64,000 bases of DNA, from NCBI GenBank assembly GCA_964431965.1, contig CAYSLU010000006.1:17877-81876 (forward strand), in the 5' to 3' direction. This document shows, piece after piece, positions 53,392-61,188 of the stretch. How positions within the stretch are numbered: position 1 is the stretch's first letter; each line of letters starts with the position of its first letter. Origin of the DNA: CAYSLU01 sp964431965 (GTDB lineage Bacteria; Verrucomicrobiota; Kiritimatiellia; CAIKKV01; CAYSLU01). The translations under genes were made by a program, and so were the position numbers. The notes beneath the pieces were generated by a model. The model searched no databases. It saw only the letters and a list, made by a program, of their open reading frames with translations, and was not told the origin of the DNA.

Positions 53392-53411
53392 GGTTCGCCC
53401 GTTCCATCGCG
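53392..53411 (+). repeat. Core match to the intergenic repeat
   Basis: A 20-base match to the core of copy A with one deletion and one mismatch, in an otherwise gene-free stretch. It could be chance in GC-rich DNA. Confidence 0.25.
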
Positions 53412-53592
53412 CTTGCCCTGCGTGGCGTCTGCGCGAAGCAGGGAGCTCGGAGTGGTGGGGCAGGGATGAGCCCGGGCAGGCGCCATGGCTTCGGGCCGGA
53501 GGCGACCTCCTGTCGCCCCTTGCCCGCCTGGGATTGACGGGGCGACGAGGCCGCCGCCGGTCCCGCGGCCCGACATACCGCTCTGCGTGCGA

Positions 53593-53632
53593 TCCCGTCC
53601 ATCAACGGGACGGCCCGCGGCCTCGCGGGCCG
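53593..53632. other. Tandem hairpins
   Basis: The first hairpin is TCCCGT (53593-53598) and ACGGGA (53605-53610). The second has 9-base arms at 53611-53619 and 53624-53632 with a 4-base loop GCCT. They lie 70 bases downstream of the end of the minus-strand gene at 53702 and may end or protect its transcript. No T tract is seen. Confidence 0.45.
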
Positions 53633-53701
53633 GAGGCTGACCGGACAGAGCCGCACTAAGGCCCAACGCGGCTGACGCACCGCCGGTCGTGGGCCGACGA
53701 A

Positions 53702-55036
53702 TCAGCCGAATCGCAGGGCGAACAGATCGGCGTCTTTCAGGACGATCCGCAATCGGATTGGGCGGCCCGACAGCTGCGACAGGTCGCCCTGCTTCCATGC
53801 GACTGGCGCATCCAGCTCGTCCCCGAACCAGGGCGCCATGTCGGCCAGTTTGAAGCCCTCGACGGGTTTGCCGCCGGGCTCCTGGATTTCGACCTGGACG
53901 CACCCGACGGCAGAGGTGCTGGCGTTGAGGTGCAGCGCGGCGCCGGAAAACCGTAGTGGGTGCGTCAGAAGTTCCCCCCCGCCGAAGCCGGCGTGGATGC
54001 TGGCAAAGCCCCAGGGGCGGACGGCGAGGCGACGCAGGCGGTTCGTGGTCCAGCCGTAGTGCTCGCTGACATACATCGACCACTCCGCCCTCGAGGTGCG
54101 GGCTATGCCCCACGCGACCATGTTGTTGCGGTGTGTCCAGTTCCCGCTGTCCAAGCCGGGCCGCAGCCAAGCCTCGCGGAACCGGTGCCAGTGGACACCG
54201 TCGCGGCTCGACATGAAGACCGCATCGGACACGCCGGCTCCCTGATACTCATATCCCGAGTTCGGCGGGGGTGTGACTTTGGTGCGCTCCGGGACGAATC
54301 GCTTCGGGAAAGACAGCAGGACATGCTCCGCGCCCGGACAGGGGATCGTGGCGTTGGTGTAATAGTGTTCAGGTGTGGAGTCCGGCCCGTAGTCGTGGGG
54401 GATGGGCGTCGACCAATGGATGAAATCCTCCGACGTGCAGCTCTGGATGGCGCGCACGTTCTGATCGAAGTGTCGCGAAAAAAGGCGGTAGAGCCCGAGC
54501 CGCGAGTCCCAGAACGCCACGTTGAGCGAGTCGAAGGTGCCCTTCACGTCAAGGGGTTCCTCGCGGAGCTTGCGCCACCGGATCCCGTCTGGTGAGGCAA
54601 AGCCCTGTAGCTTTTCCCATTCGCCGCCCACGGCCTTGTACCGTTCTCCTGGCATGCAGGCCGGACTGCCGTCGCGGAAGACGTGGAGATTGTGCCCCGC
54701 GACACCCTCGTAGACGATGTGGTTCCGCGTGGAGCCATGGAACGGGATCTGGTTCAGCTCCGGGCGGGTGAAGTGGATGCCGTCCGTGCTTTCGGCGTAG
54801 TCGACGGTTTGCAGCGGGCTGGCGTCCCCGGGCGAATTCCCCCGGTAGTAGAGGCGGATCCGGCCCTCATCCTCGAACAGGTTGAAGTAGCAGGAGGTGG
54901 GGCCTTCGGCTGGCGCGGTCAATTCCAGCACCACCTCGCGCCGTTCCGGCGGGTTGATGCGCAGGCATGCGCCATGGATCCGGTCAATCAGCCACTGGTC
55001 AACGAACGGTTCCACCCGACTGCCGATGTCATGCAT
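53702..55036 (-). CDS. Five-bladed-propeller glycosidase-like protein
   Basis: A 444-residue protein with repeats typical of GH32/GH43/GH68-like five-bladed propellers: ESTDGIHFTRPEL, SPDGIRWRKL, SEDFIHWSTP and SSRDGVHWHRF, followed by a C-terminal beta-sandwich (LTHPLRFSGAALHLN, VQVEIQEPGGKPVEGF). I cannot place the three catalytic carboxylates with confidence, so the activity (arabinosidase, fructosidase or none) is open. It starts 7 bases after the stop of the FAD-dependent oxidoreductase and is surely co-transcribed. The two families often occur together in planctomycete and verrucomicrobial carbohydrate loci. Base composition is slightly lower in G+C than the flanks. Confidence 0.78.
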   Translation of the reverse strand: MHDIGSRVEPFVDQWLIDRIHGACLRINPPERREVVLELTAPAEGPTSCYFNLFEDEGRIRLYYRGNSPGDASPLQTVDYAESTDGIHFTRPELNQIPFHGSTRNHIVYEGVAGHNLHVFRDGSPACMPGERYKAVGGEWEKLQGFASPDGIRWRKLREEPLDVKGTFDSLNVAFWDSRLGLYRLFSRHFDQNVRAIQSCTSEDFIHWSTPIPHDYGPDSTPEHYYTNATIPCPGAEHVLLSFPKRFVPERTKVTPPPNSGYEYQGAGVSDAVFMSSRDGVHWHRFREAWLRPGLDSGNWTHRNNMVAWGIARTSRAEWSMYVSEHYGWTTNRLRRLAVRPWGFASIHAGFGGGELLTHPLRFSGAALHLNASTSAVGCVQVEIQEPGGKPVEGFKLADMAPWFGDELDAPVAWKQGDLSQLSGRPIRLRIVLKDADLFALRFG

Positions 55037-55043
55037 GGCGACC

Positions 55044-56726
55044 TCACACCGGGCGTTGTTCGGGCCACTCCAGCTCGACGCCCTGATCGAGTAGGAGCTT
55101 CTGGAAATCCGCCAGCTTCGCGGGAGTCTCGTGCACGGCGTGCGGCTCGGTTCCGTGTCGAAGGCAGAACGCCGCCAGCAGGCCAGCCGATTCGCCGATG
55201 TTCCACTCGACCGGGTGCAGGCGATAGCAGCCGTTCGTGATGTGCGTGGTGCCGATGTTCTTGGCCGCGGCGATCAGGTTGCGCACGCGCCGGGGAATCA
55301 GCGCACCCAAGGGGATCTGGAACGGCAGAGAAGAGATGTCGATGTAGTTGTCCCCCCCGGTGCTCATGTGCAGGTCGATGCGATAGGATCCTACGCCGAC
55401 CGAGTCCGCGAATGCTTCAGCGCGCGGCGCCGGGTTGTACGAGGCGGGGCGCGGCTTGCCCGAGTGGACGTCGTACCCGCCGCGGGCCTCGGTGCCGACG
55501 TGGTTCTCGGTGACCGTGAACAGCGCGCGGATGCGGCGCGACTCCCGGATATAGGGCATCTTGGCGAGCCCGTCGGCCGTGCCCACCATGTCCGGGCGGA
55601 GGTACAGCCCCGGATAGCCGGCCCGGCCGTCGGGACGCGGCATCCGCGTCTGGAGCCAGTACAGCAGGCAGAGCGAGAGCTGCTTGGCTCCGTCGAGGTG
55701 TCGGGCGACGACTTCGGGAGGCTGATCGATGATCGAGCCCAGGAAGTAGTCGTTGCGCGGCCAGTTGACGAGCGTCACCTCATGGTGCAAGCCGGGGACG
55801 GGCGACATGGGGCCGACCGGTGCATCGACGAAGTGATCGCGGCAGACCATCTTGCGGTAACGCCACCAGTACCAGCTGGCCGACAGTCCGACCGCCTCGG
55901 CCTCTTCGGCGAAGAGCGCCAGCGTGCGGGGGAGCAGCGTGATGGGATGCGCGTCCACCATGTCGAGCAGCGGGCCGGTCCAGGCGGGCCTGAGGTCGGG
56001 GACGTGCTGACGCCAGAACTCCCACTGGGCCGGCCGGTCGATCGTGTGATCGGCTCCAGGCGCGGGGTCGTACGCCATCGGGAAGCACCAGGTGATGGCC
56101 TGCATGTTCTGGGGTTGCGGCGGGCCGTCGACGGCGTGCGGCTCGCCGGTCTCGGCGCGCGACTCCGCGCCCGTGACGTACTCGACCTGCGCCAGCGGAA
56201 GGAGGTCGCCCAGCTCCGTGGCGTCGAGGATGAACGGCGCGGCTATGGTGCGTGTCGCTCCGGTGCGCCGGTCGCGCACCGTGACGCTTCGCACGTGGTC
56301 GCCCTGGATGTCGGCGGCGACCGGCTCGTGCTCGAGGAGCACGGTGAGGAGGCCGCGCGTGCGCGCGGCGGCCAGCATGGCCTCGATGACGGCCAGCCCG
56401 GCGCGCGGCTCGTGGCAGATGCGCGACACGCCGCCTCCGCCCGGGTTGAGGTTGGGCGTGGCACGGGCCGCGGCGGTGAGGGGATAGTGATCGCGGTAGT
56501 ACTGGCGGATGCCGTTCCGGTAGGCGCGGTAGCGACCGGTGCAACCGTGCGACTCGATCCACGGGTGCTCGTCGGACGGGACAGCCTGCGAGGTCAGCTG
56601 CCCTCCGAGCCAGTCGGTGGGTTCGGTAAGGATCACGCGGCAGCCCATCGCCGCCGCCGCCATGGCGGCCGCGCAGCCGCCGGTGCCGCCGCCCACGATG
56701 AGGATGTCGGGATCGCTCGTGTGCAT
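55044..56726 (-). CDS. FAD-dependent oxidoreductase of the carbohydrate-locus type
   Basis: A 560-residue flavoprotein. The N-terminal dinucleotide fold is DILIVGGGTGGCAAAMAAAA, followed by TEPTDWLGGQLTSQAVPSDE, FILDATELGDLLPLA, RESRRIRALFTVTENHVG and the C-terminal NCYRLHPVEWNIGESAG-like region (here NGCYRLHPVEWNIGESAG). It matches the FAD_oxidored group (PF12831). These enzymes are frequent in glycan loci of PVC bacteria, mostly without known substrate. ATG 56726 is used because a -10-like TACCAT ends exactly 6 bases before it, giving a possible leaderless start; an in-frame ATG at 56744 would lie on that box. Confidence 0.88.
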   Translation of the reverse strand: MHTSDPDILIVGGGTGGCAAAMAAAAMGCRVILTEPTDWLGGQLTSQAVPSDEHPWIESHGCTGRYRAYRNGIRQYYRDHYPLTAAARATPNLNPGGGGVSRICHEPRAGLAVIEAMLAAARTRGLLTVLLEHEPVAADIQGDHVRSVTVRDRRTGATRTIAAPFILDATELGDLLPLAQVEYVTGAESRAETGEPHAVDGPPQPQNMQAITWCFPMAYDPAPGADHTIDRPAQWEFWRQHVPDLRPAWTGPLLDMVDAHPITLLPRTLALFAEEAEAVGLSASWYWWRYRKMVCRDHFVDAPVGPMSPVPGLHHEVTLVNWPRNDYFLGSIIDQPPEVVARHLDGAKQLSLCLLYWLQTRMPRPDGRAGYPGLYLRPDMVGTADGLAKMPYIRESRRIRALFTVTENHVGTEARGGYDVHSGKPRPASYNPAPRAEAFADSVGVGSYRIDLHMSTGGDNYIDISSLPFQIPLGALIPRRVRNLIAAAKNIGTTHITNGCYRLHPVEWNIGESAGLLAAFCLRHGTEPHAVHETPAKLADFQKLLLDQGVELEWPEQRPV

Positions 56727-56732
56727 GGGCGC

Positions 56733-56738
56733 ATGGTA
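56733..56738 (-). promoter_or_regulatory. -10-like box before the FAD oxidoreductase
   Basis: TACCAT on the minus strand, 6 bases from ATG 56726, the same spacing as at tlyA. No convincing -35 is seen 16-18 bases upstream. Confidence 0.4.
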
Positions 56739-56857
56739 CTCCATCAGGCGCTTGCGTTGGGAGGATTATGGCGATGGTGGGGAATGGACGGCAAGGCAGG
56801 TGGCGCCCGGGCCTTGTCGCGAGTCTCGGTTCCCTGGCTTCCCTTCTGTACGCTCCT

Positions 56858-56963
56858 CCTTGCATCCGGGGCAATCTGCCGCGCCGTCGTTCGGGGTCTC
56901 GCGGACTCACCCGACCCAAGCCGCATCGCGGTTCACCCCGTTCCGTCGCAGACTCCGGAACGG
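56858..56963 (+). repeat. Intergenic repeat, copy B
   Basis: About 106 bases, the partner of 26257-26361, at roughly 90% identity by hand alignment. It ends in the inverted repeat CCGTTCC (56938-56944) and GGAACGG (56957-56963). The arms are intact in both copies although the loop differs in sequence and length. Confidence 0.75.
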
Positions 56964-57171
56964 AATGTCAGGGGGATGCCGCGCCGAAGTGATGCGGTTC
57001 GCATCTGCCTTGGTAGAAGGGGCCCCTCGCCGAGGCGGCCGCGAACGGCCAGCACTCAAGTGGACGATGGTCCGCGGCGCCCGGTTCTTTCATCAGGCCA
57101 TCACCGCCGATGGGCCCGACACGGCGTCAGAACCCCCAAGTGGCGCCACACCGCATGCAGTGCCCGAACTG

Positions 57172-57191
57172 AAGGCGGCTGCGGCCGCCTT
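57172..57191. other. Perfect hairpin downstream of the hcp operon
   Basis: AAGGCGGC (57172-57179) and GCCGCCTT (57184-57191) with loop TGCG. It lies about 70 bases beyond the stop of the cupin gene. It has no T tract but may end or protect the operon transcript. Confidence 0.45.
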
Positions 57192-57261
57192 GCGGGCGGC
57201 GGCCAGGGGCCAGTCGCTCGCGTAGGAAGGCTCGAGGAGGCGCGGCTGCGATGCGAGCCGC

Positions 57262-57591
57262 CTACGCCCGGATCATGATCAGCAGCATCTTGAACTTCTT
57301 CGTGGCCTTGACCGAGTGGGGCACTTTGGCGGGCATGATGACAAAGTCGCCGGCCTTGGGCTTCACGCTCTCGCCGCCGATGACCAGCTCGGCTTCGCCT
57401 TCCACGATGAAGACCGATGCGTCATAGGGGGCGGTGTGCTCGCTGAGGCCCTGGCCCTTGTCGAACGCGAAGAGGGTAATCGTTCCCACTGTCTTGTGGA
57501 GGAAGGTCTTGCTGACGACCGAGTCCTTCGAATACGCCACGCTCTTCGCCAGTGTGAGGATCTTGCCCCGGTGGTCCGTCTTCGCTGCCAT
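57262..57591 (-). CDS. Small cupin of the hcp operon
   Basis: A 109-residue single cupin: GLSEHTAPYDASVFIVEGEAEL (metal-ligand motif 1, though with fewer His than usual), ESVKPKAGDFVIMPAKVPHSV (motif 2 with its His). Members of this size are often found in anaerobic stress operons, and the function is unknown. It starts 21 bases after the stop of the ferredoxin-like gene and is the last gene of the Rrf2-hcp operon. It is probably a metal- or small-ligand-binding accessory. Confidence 0.85.
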   Translation of the reverse strand: MAAKTDHRGKILTLAKSVAYSKDSVVSKTFLHKTVGTITLFAFDKGQGLSEHTAPYDASVFIVEGEAELVIGGESVKPKAGDFVIMPAKVPHSVKATKKFKMLLIMIRA

Positions 57592-57612
57592 GTCGCGCTC
57601 CTTTCGACTGTG

Positions 57613-58434
57613 CTAACCGATCGTACGCCGGCCGCGGATGTCGCCGTTCAGGCCGACCGTGACTTCCTCCGCCTGCAGATCCTTCCGGCCGCTCAGCTGG
57701 AGCGCCTTCTGAACGATGGCGGTCAGGCCCCCGCAGCATGGCACTTCCATGCGCACGACCGTGACTTTGGGGATCGTCGGCTCGGACAGGATCTCGCCCA
57801 GCTTCTCGGCATAGCCTTCCGTGTCGTCCAGCTTCGGGCAGCCGATGGCGACCGCCCGCCCGCGGATGAACCGCCAGTGGATGTCGGCCGATGCGACCGG
57901 CGAGCACGTGCTGAGCACGGCCAGCTCGCGGCCTTTGAAGCAGGGCGCCTCGGGCGAGATCAAGTGGATCTGCACGGGCCACTGCTGCAGCTCCGAGCGG
58001 ATCGCCTGGCCGTCGCCGCCGGGCGCTGCGGGCGCGCTTGCGGCCGGGCCGCCCGCCGGGGCGAAGCGCATGCGCGAGCCGGGGCATCCGCCTCCGCCGT
58101 GGGAGTGGGCATGGGCGGCCGCGGGAGGCGTGGGCTTCTGCTCATGCTTCTGCTGGGCCTCCACCATCCGCCGGACCGCTGTTTCGCCCTGCTCGCGCAG
58201 CAGGTGCTTCTTCGTGGCCTCGACGTCGAACTCGGGCGCGTCGCGGTACTCGATCTTCAGGGCGCCGGTGGGGCAGCCCTTGATGCAGTCGCCGAAGCCG
58301 TCACAGAACTGCTCTTTGACCAGCTTGGCCTTGCCGTTGACGATCTTGAGAGCCCCCTCGGCGCACGCCGTGGTGCAGTCGCCGCACCCGGTGCAAGTGT
58401 CCTCGTCGATCGTGATGATGGCCCGTCGTGTCAT
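57613..58434 (-). CDS. Ferredoxin-like protein with His-rich linker and extra domain
   Basis: A 273-residue protein. Residues 1-60 are a 2[4Fe-4S]-type ferredoxin in which the first site is complete (Cys14, 17, 20, 24) but the second is Cys44-Asp-Gly-Phe47-Gly-Asp-Cys50...Cys54, with Phe where one Cys is expected. A His/Gly-rich linker (~105-120, with AHAHSHGGGGCPG) could bind metal. The C-terminal ~140 residues have LISPEAPCFKGRELAVLSTCSPVA, AIGCPKLDDTEGYAEKLGEIL and VPCCGG, with further Cys. The family occurs beside hcp in anaerobes and probably passes electrons to the hybrid cluster protein. It lies 51 bases downstream of hcp. Confidence 0.85.
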   Translation of the reverse strand: MTRRAIITIDEDTCTGCGDCTTACAEGALKIVNGKAKLVKEQFCDGFGDCIKGCPTGALKIEYRDAPEFDVEATKKHLLREQGETAVRRMVEAQQKHEQKPTPPAAAHAHSHGGGGCPGSRMRFAPAGGPAASAPAAPGGDGQAIRSELQQWPVQIHLISPEAPCFKGRELAVLSTCSPVASADIHWRFIRGRAVAIGCPKLDDTEGYAEKLGEILSEPTIPKVTVVRMEVPCCGGLTAIVQKALQLSGRKDLQAEEVTVGLNGDIRGRRTIG

Positions 58435-58485
58435 GGATGTCTCCCGGACGCGCCGCCGGCCGCGGCGGCGCGTCCTGTATGCGGA

Positions 58486-60138
58486 CTAGCCGAGTATGGC
58501 CTTCAAATCCTGCTCCGGCGTGGTGATGGGCGTGAGCTTGAACTTGTCGACCAGCACCTGGACGGCGGCTGGGCTGATGAACGCGGGCAGGCTCGGTCCG
58601 ATCCGGATGTTCTGCACGCCGAGGTGGAGGAGGGTGAGCAGGATGCAGACCGCCTTCTGCTCGTACCACGACAGGATCATCGAGAGCGGGAGGTCGTTGA
58701 CGCCGCAGTTGAACGCCTGGGCCAGCGCCACAGCAACCTTGATCGCCGAGAAGCTGTCGTTGCACTGCCCCATGTCGAGCAGGCGGGGAATCCCGCCGAT
58801 CGTGCCGAAGTCCAGCTTGTTGAAGCGGAACTTGCCGCAGGCGAGCGTGAGGATCACGCAGTCCTTCGGGACCGCCTCGGCAAACTGGGTGTAGTAGTTT
58901 CGTCCGCTCTTGGCGCCGTCGCAGCCGCCGATCAGGAAGAACCGCTTGATCTGGCCGGCCTTGACGGCGGCGATGACCTTGTCGGCGACTCCCAGGACGG
59001 CGCCATGGCCGAAGCCCGTGAGGATCGTCTTGGCGGGTCCATCCGCGGTGAAGCCCGGCGCGGCGAGGGCCGCGTTGATGACGGGGGTGAAGTCGCCATC
59101 GGCGATGTGCGTCACGCCCGGCCACGCCACGAGACCGCTCGTGAAGAGGCGGCCCGAGTATGTCTCCTTGGGTTTCTGGATGCAGTTGGTGGTCATGAGG
59201 ATCGCGCCGGGGAAGCTGTCGAACTCCTTGCGCTGGTCCTGCCACGCGCCGCCGTAGTTGCCGGCGAGGTGTGCGAACTTCTTGAGGGCCGGGTAGCCAT
59301 GGGCGGGCAGCATCTCCCCGTGCGTGTAGACGTTGATGCCCTTGCCCTGGGTCTGCTTGAGCAGCGCCTCGAGGTCCTTCAGGTCGTGACCGGAGACCAG
59401 GATGGCCTTGCCGGCAAGCGGCTCGATGCGGACGGGCGTCGGAACCGGGGTGCCGTAGGCGCCGGTGTTGGCTTCGTCGAGGAGGGCCATGACCTTCAGG
59501 TTGAACTCGCCGGCCTTCAGGGCCATGCCGAGCAGTTCGTCGACGGACGGGTTGGGCTTGGTCAGGAAGTCGAGTCCCTCGTGCAGGAAGGCGTAGAGCT
59601 CGGGGCTTTCCTTGCCGAGCACGAGGGCATGGTCCAGATACGCTGCCGAGCCCTTGAGCCCGTAGAGAATCAGCTCCTGCAGGCCGGTGACGGTGTCGCC
59701 GGCCTGGAGGAGGCGCTTCTCGATTGAGAGCTCGCCGCCCTGGCGGATCAGCCCGGGCAGGTCAGCCGCGGGTGCCCACGTGGCAGGGGCGGGCAGCTTT
59801 TCGGGCGCCTGTCCGCGGCTGCGGCAGGCATCCTCGTAGAGCGACCGGGCCTTGTCGCGCATCCGGGCGGCCGTTGAGAGAATGTCCTTCAGGCGAATGG
59901 GGTCGAAGTTGACGTTCGTGATGGTGGTGAACAGGGCCTCCACCACGCAGACGTCCACATCTCGGCTGCGGGCGCCCAGGCGGGCAGCCCGCGTCGCATA
60001 CATGCTGATGCCCTTCGCCGCGTCGATCAGCAGGTCCTGAAGCGACGCGGTTTCCGGATCCTTGCCGCACACGCCGAACGTCGTGCAGCCGGTTCCCTTT
60101 GTGGTTTGCTCGCACTGGTAGCAGAACATGGTGCTCAT
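58486..60138 (-). CDS. hcp: Hybrid cluster protein (hydroxylamine/NO reductase)
   Basis: A 550-residue Hcp. The N-terminal cluster motif is C-x2-C-x8-C-x5-C (FCYQCEQTTKGTGC ... CG), the class I form. Hybrid-cluster ligands appear in HGEMLPAHGYPAL, TTNCIQKP and DGAKSGRNYYTQFAE. The C-terminus has LACGKFRFNKLDFGTIGGIP and LDMGQCNDSFSAIKVAVALA. Hcp reduces hydroxylamine or NO and protects anaerobes from nitrosative stress. The ATG at 60138 overlaps the Rrf2 gene stop (ATGA). Length is normal for the family (about 550). Confidence 0.97.
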   Translation of the reverse strand: MSTMFCYQCEQTTKGTGCTTFGVCGKDPETASLQDLLIDAAKGISMYATRAARLGARSRDVDVCVVEALFTTITNVNFDPIRLKDILSTAARMRDKARSLYEDACRSRGQAPEKLPAPATWAPAADLPGLIRQGGELSIEKRLLQAGDTVTGLQELILYGLKGSAAYLDHALVLGKESPELYAFLHEGLDFLTKPNPSVDELLGMALKAGEFNLKVMALLDEANTGAYGTPVPTPVRIEPLAGKAILVSGHDLKDLEALLKQTQGKGINVYTHGEMLPAHGYPALKKFAHLAGNYGGAWQDQRKEFDSFPGAILMTTNCIQKPKETYSGRLFTSGLVAWPGVTHIADGDFTPVINAALAAPGFTADGPAKTILTGFGHGAVLGVADKVIAAVKAGQIKRFFLIGGCDGAKSGRNYYTQFAEAVPKDCVILTLACGKFRFNKLDFGTIGGIPRLLDMGQCNDSFSAIKVAVALAQAFNCGVNDLPLSMILSWYEQKAVCILLTLLHLGVQNIRIGPSLPAFISPAAVQVLVDKFKLTPITTPEQDLKAILG

Positions 60139-60587
60139 TCCGGGGCTTCCTTCTTTGTTAGGTTTGTCTTCTCGGCCGGCCCCCCGCCGGCCACATCGGA
60201 CAGCTTCGTATCTCGGAGATAGGCGTAGACGCGCTCGTTGATGGCACCCATCATGCCGCCGAGCACGCAGGAATGGCCGTCGCACACGGGTTCGCCGAGC
60301 AGGCAGGCCGCGCAGACGAACTTTCCCTCGATGGTCTCGTACACTTCGAGCAGGGGGATCTCGCTGGCGGGGCGGGCGAGGCGAAAGCCGCCCTTGGGGC
60401 CGCGCGTGGGGCGGACGAGGCCGGCGCGCGCGAGCCGCTGCATGACCTTGGCGAGGTGCGCTTCGGAGGCTCGGAGTCCGCCTGCGATGTCCCGGGTGGT
60501 CATCGCCACGCCCGGATTCGCGGTCAACCGCATCGCGGCGTGCAGGGCCAGCGAGGCCGCTTCGGATATCCTGATTACGCTCGACAT
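60135..60587 (-). CDS. Rrf2-family regulator of the hcp operon
   Basis: A 150-residue winged-helix regulator: SVIRISEAASLALHAAMRL, then TTRDIAGGLRASEAHLAKVMQRLARAGLV and RGPKGGFRLARPASEIPLLEVYE, the DNA-binding pattern of the Rrf2/IscR/NsrR family. A Cys cluster FVCAACLLGEPVCDGHSC supplies four Cys suited to an Fe-S cofactor that senses NO or redox change. It is the first gene of the operon that includes hcp. An inverted repeat overlaps the likely -10 box just upstream, so it probably represses its own operon until its cluster is damaged. Confidence 0.93.
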   Translation of the reverse strand: MSSVIRISEAASLALHAAMRLTANPGVAMTTRDIAGGLRASEAHLAKVMQRLARAGLVRPTRGPKGGFRLARPASEIPLLEVYETIEGKFVCAACLLGEPVCDGHSCVLGGMMGAINERVYAYLRDTKLSDVAGGGPAEKTNLTKKEAPE

Positions 60588-60603
60588 GGATTATTGCCTC
60601 AAA

Positions 60604-60621
60604 CTGGTACGACAATACCAG
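60604..60621. promoter_or_regulatory. Operator-like inverted repeat before the Rrf2-hcp operon
   Basis: CTGGTA (60604-60609) and TACCAG (60616-60621) form a perfect 6+6 inverted repeat with a 6-base spacer. It overlaps the -10 box, as expected for a repressor site. The natural candidate is the Rrf2 protein encoded next to it. Confidence 0.65.
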
Positions 60622-60639
60622 AATACGTGAGCCATGCAA
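60612..60639 (-). promoter_or_regulatory. Promoter of the Rrf2-hcp operon
   Basis: On the minus strand TTGCAT and TATTGT are 16 bases apart, with an AT-rich stretch just upstream that could be an UP element. The -10 lies inside the operator. A GAGG ribosome site follows before the ATG at 60587. Confidence 0.5.
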
Positions 60640-60678
60640 CAATTTTCAGTTATTTGTGTCATGCGGCTTCCGTGTGGC

Positions 60679-61134
60679 TCAGGCAATCGCCTTGCCGATA
60701 AACACGAGCACGAAGATGGCGACGGTCTCGATGATGCCGAGGGCCATCAGGTAGTTTGCCGCGCCCTGGCCGGTCTCGGCCAGCGCGTCGGAGGCCGCCG
60801 CCCCTGCGACGCCCTGCAGCCAGGCCGAGGCGCCCATTGCAAGCCCGCCGAAGAGGCCGGCCCCCAGATAGGCGGCCCAGTTTGCCGGCGTTGCACCGGC
60901 GGCGGCCACGATCTTGTTCATGATGATCATGCCGTAGATCGTCTGGGATAGCGGGGCGCCGATGAACGCCAGGAGCATGAACGGCGCGGTCTTGTTCTGC
61001 GCGTAGCATTTCTTCCAAGCGCCAATGGCGGCGGGCGCCGCCGCGCCGGCGCCGAGCGCCGAGCCGAGGGCCGAAAGCCCGAGCATCACCGCGCCGCCCA
61101 TCTTGCCGAGAGCCATCATCACTGCGTCTGTCAT
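60679..61134 (-). CDS. ntpK: V-type ATPase ring subunit K
   Basis: A 151-residue, four-helix proteolipid. The helices alternate with glycine-rich turns (GLSALGSALGAGAAAPAAIG, GLFGGLAMGASAW). The ion-site residues resemble the sodium-binding ring of Enterococcus: SQ in APLSQTIYGM, a Gln in WLQGVAG and the conserved Glu in GIIETVAIF. This suggests sodium coupling, though the first residue is Ser rather than Thr. It is the last visible gene of the V-ATPase operon, 54 bases after subunit I. Confidence 0.93.
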   Translation of the reverse strand: MTDAVMMALGKMGGAVMLGLSALGSALGAGAAAPAAIGAWKKCYAQNKTAPFMLLAFIGAPLSQTIYGMIIMNKIVAAAGATPANWAAYLGAGLFGGLAMGASAWLQGVAGAAASDALAETGQGAANYLMALGIIETVAIFVLVFIGKAIA

Positions 61135-61188
61135 GGTCGTCTCCCTGTCTTCTGTTCCGCTCGCCGGCCGCTCCGGCGGCTGGTTCGA

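Larger units (their letters stand above)
53202..53701. other. Gene-free stretch of 500 bases
   Basis: It carries the sulfatase promoter (53264-53291), a short core match to the intergenic repeat (53392-53411) and a pair of tandem hairpins (53593-53632). Open frames here have no recognisable protein features. I see no RNA gene. Confidence 0.5.
56745..57261. other. Gene-free stretch of 517 bases
   Basis: It lies between the FAD oxidoreductase and the end of the hcp operon. It holds copy B of the intergenic repeat (56858-56963) and a perfect hairpin at 57172-57191. Open frames here show no protein features. Confidence 0.5.

Noticed and set aside
53241..54170. A 309-codon minus-strand frame between the sulfatase and the propeller glycosidase
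   Set aside because: It overlaps the real gene at 53702 in another frame and has no protein-like features.
56539..57225. A plus-strand open frame across the stretch with repeat copy B
   Set aside because: Its sequence is partly antisense to the FAD oxidoreductase and partly the translated repeat. The similar translated stretch near 26260 is explained by the DNA repeat.
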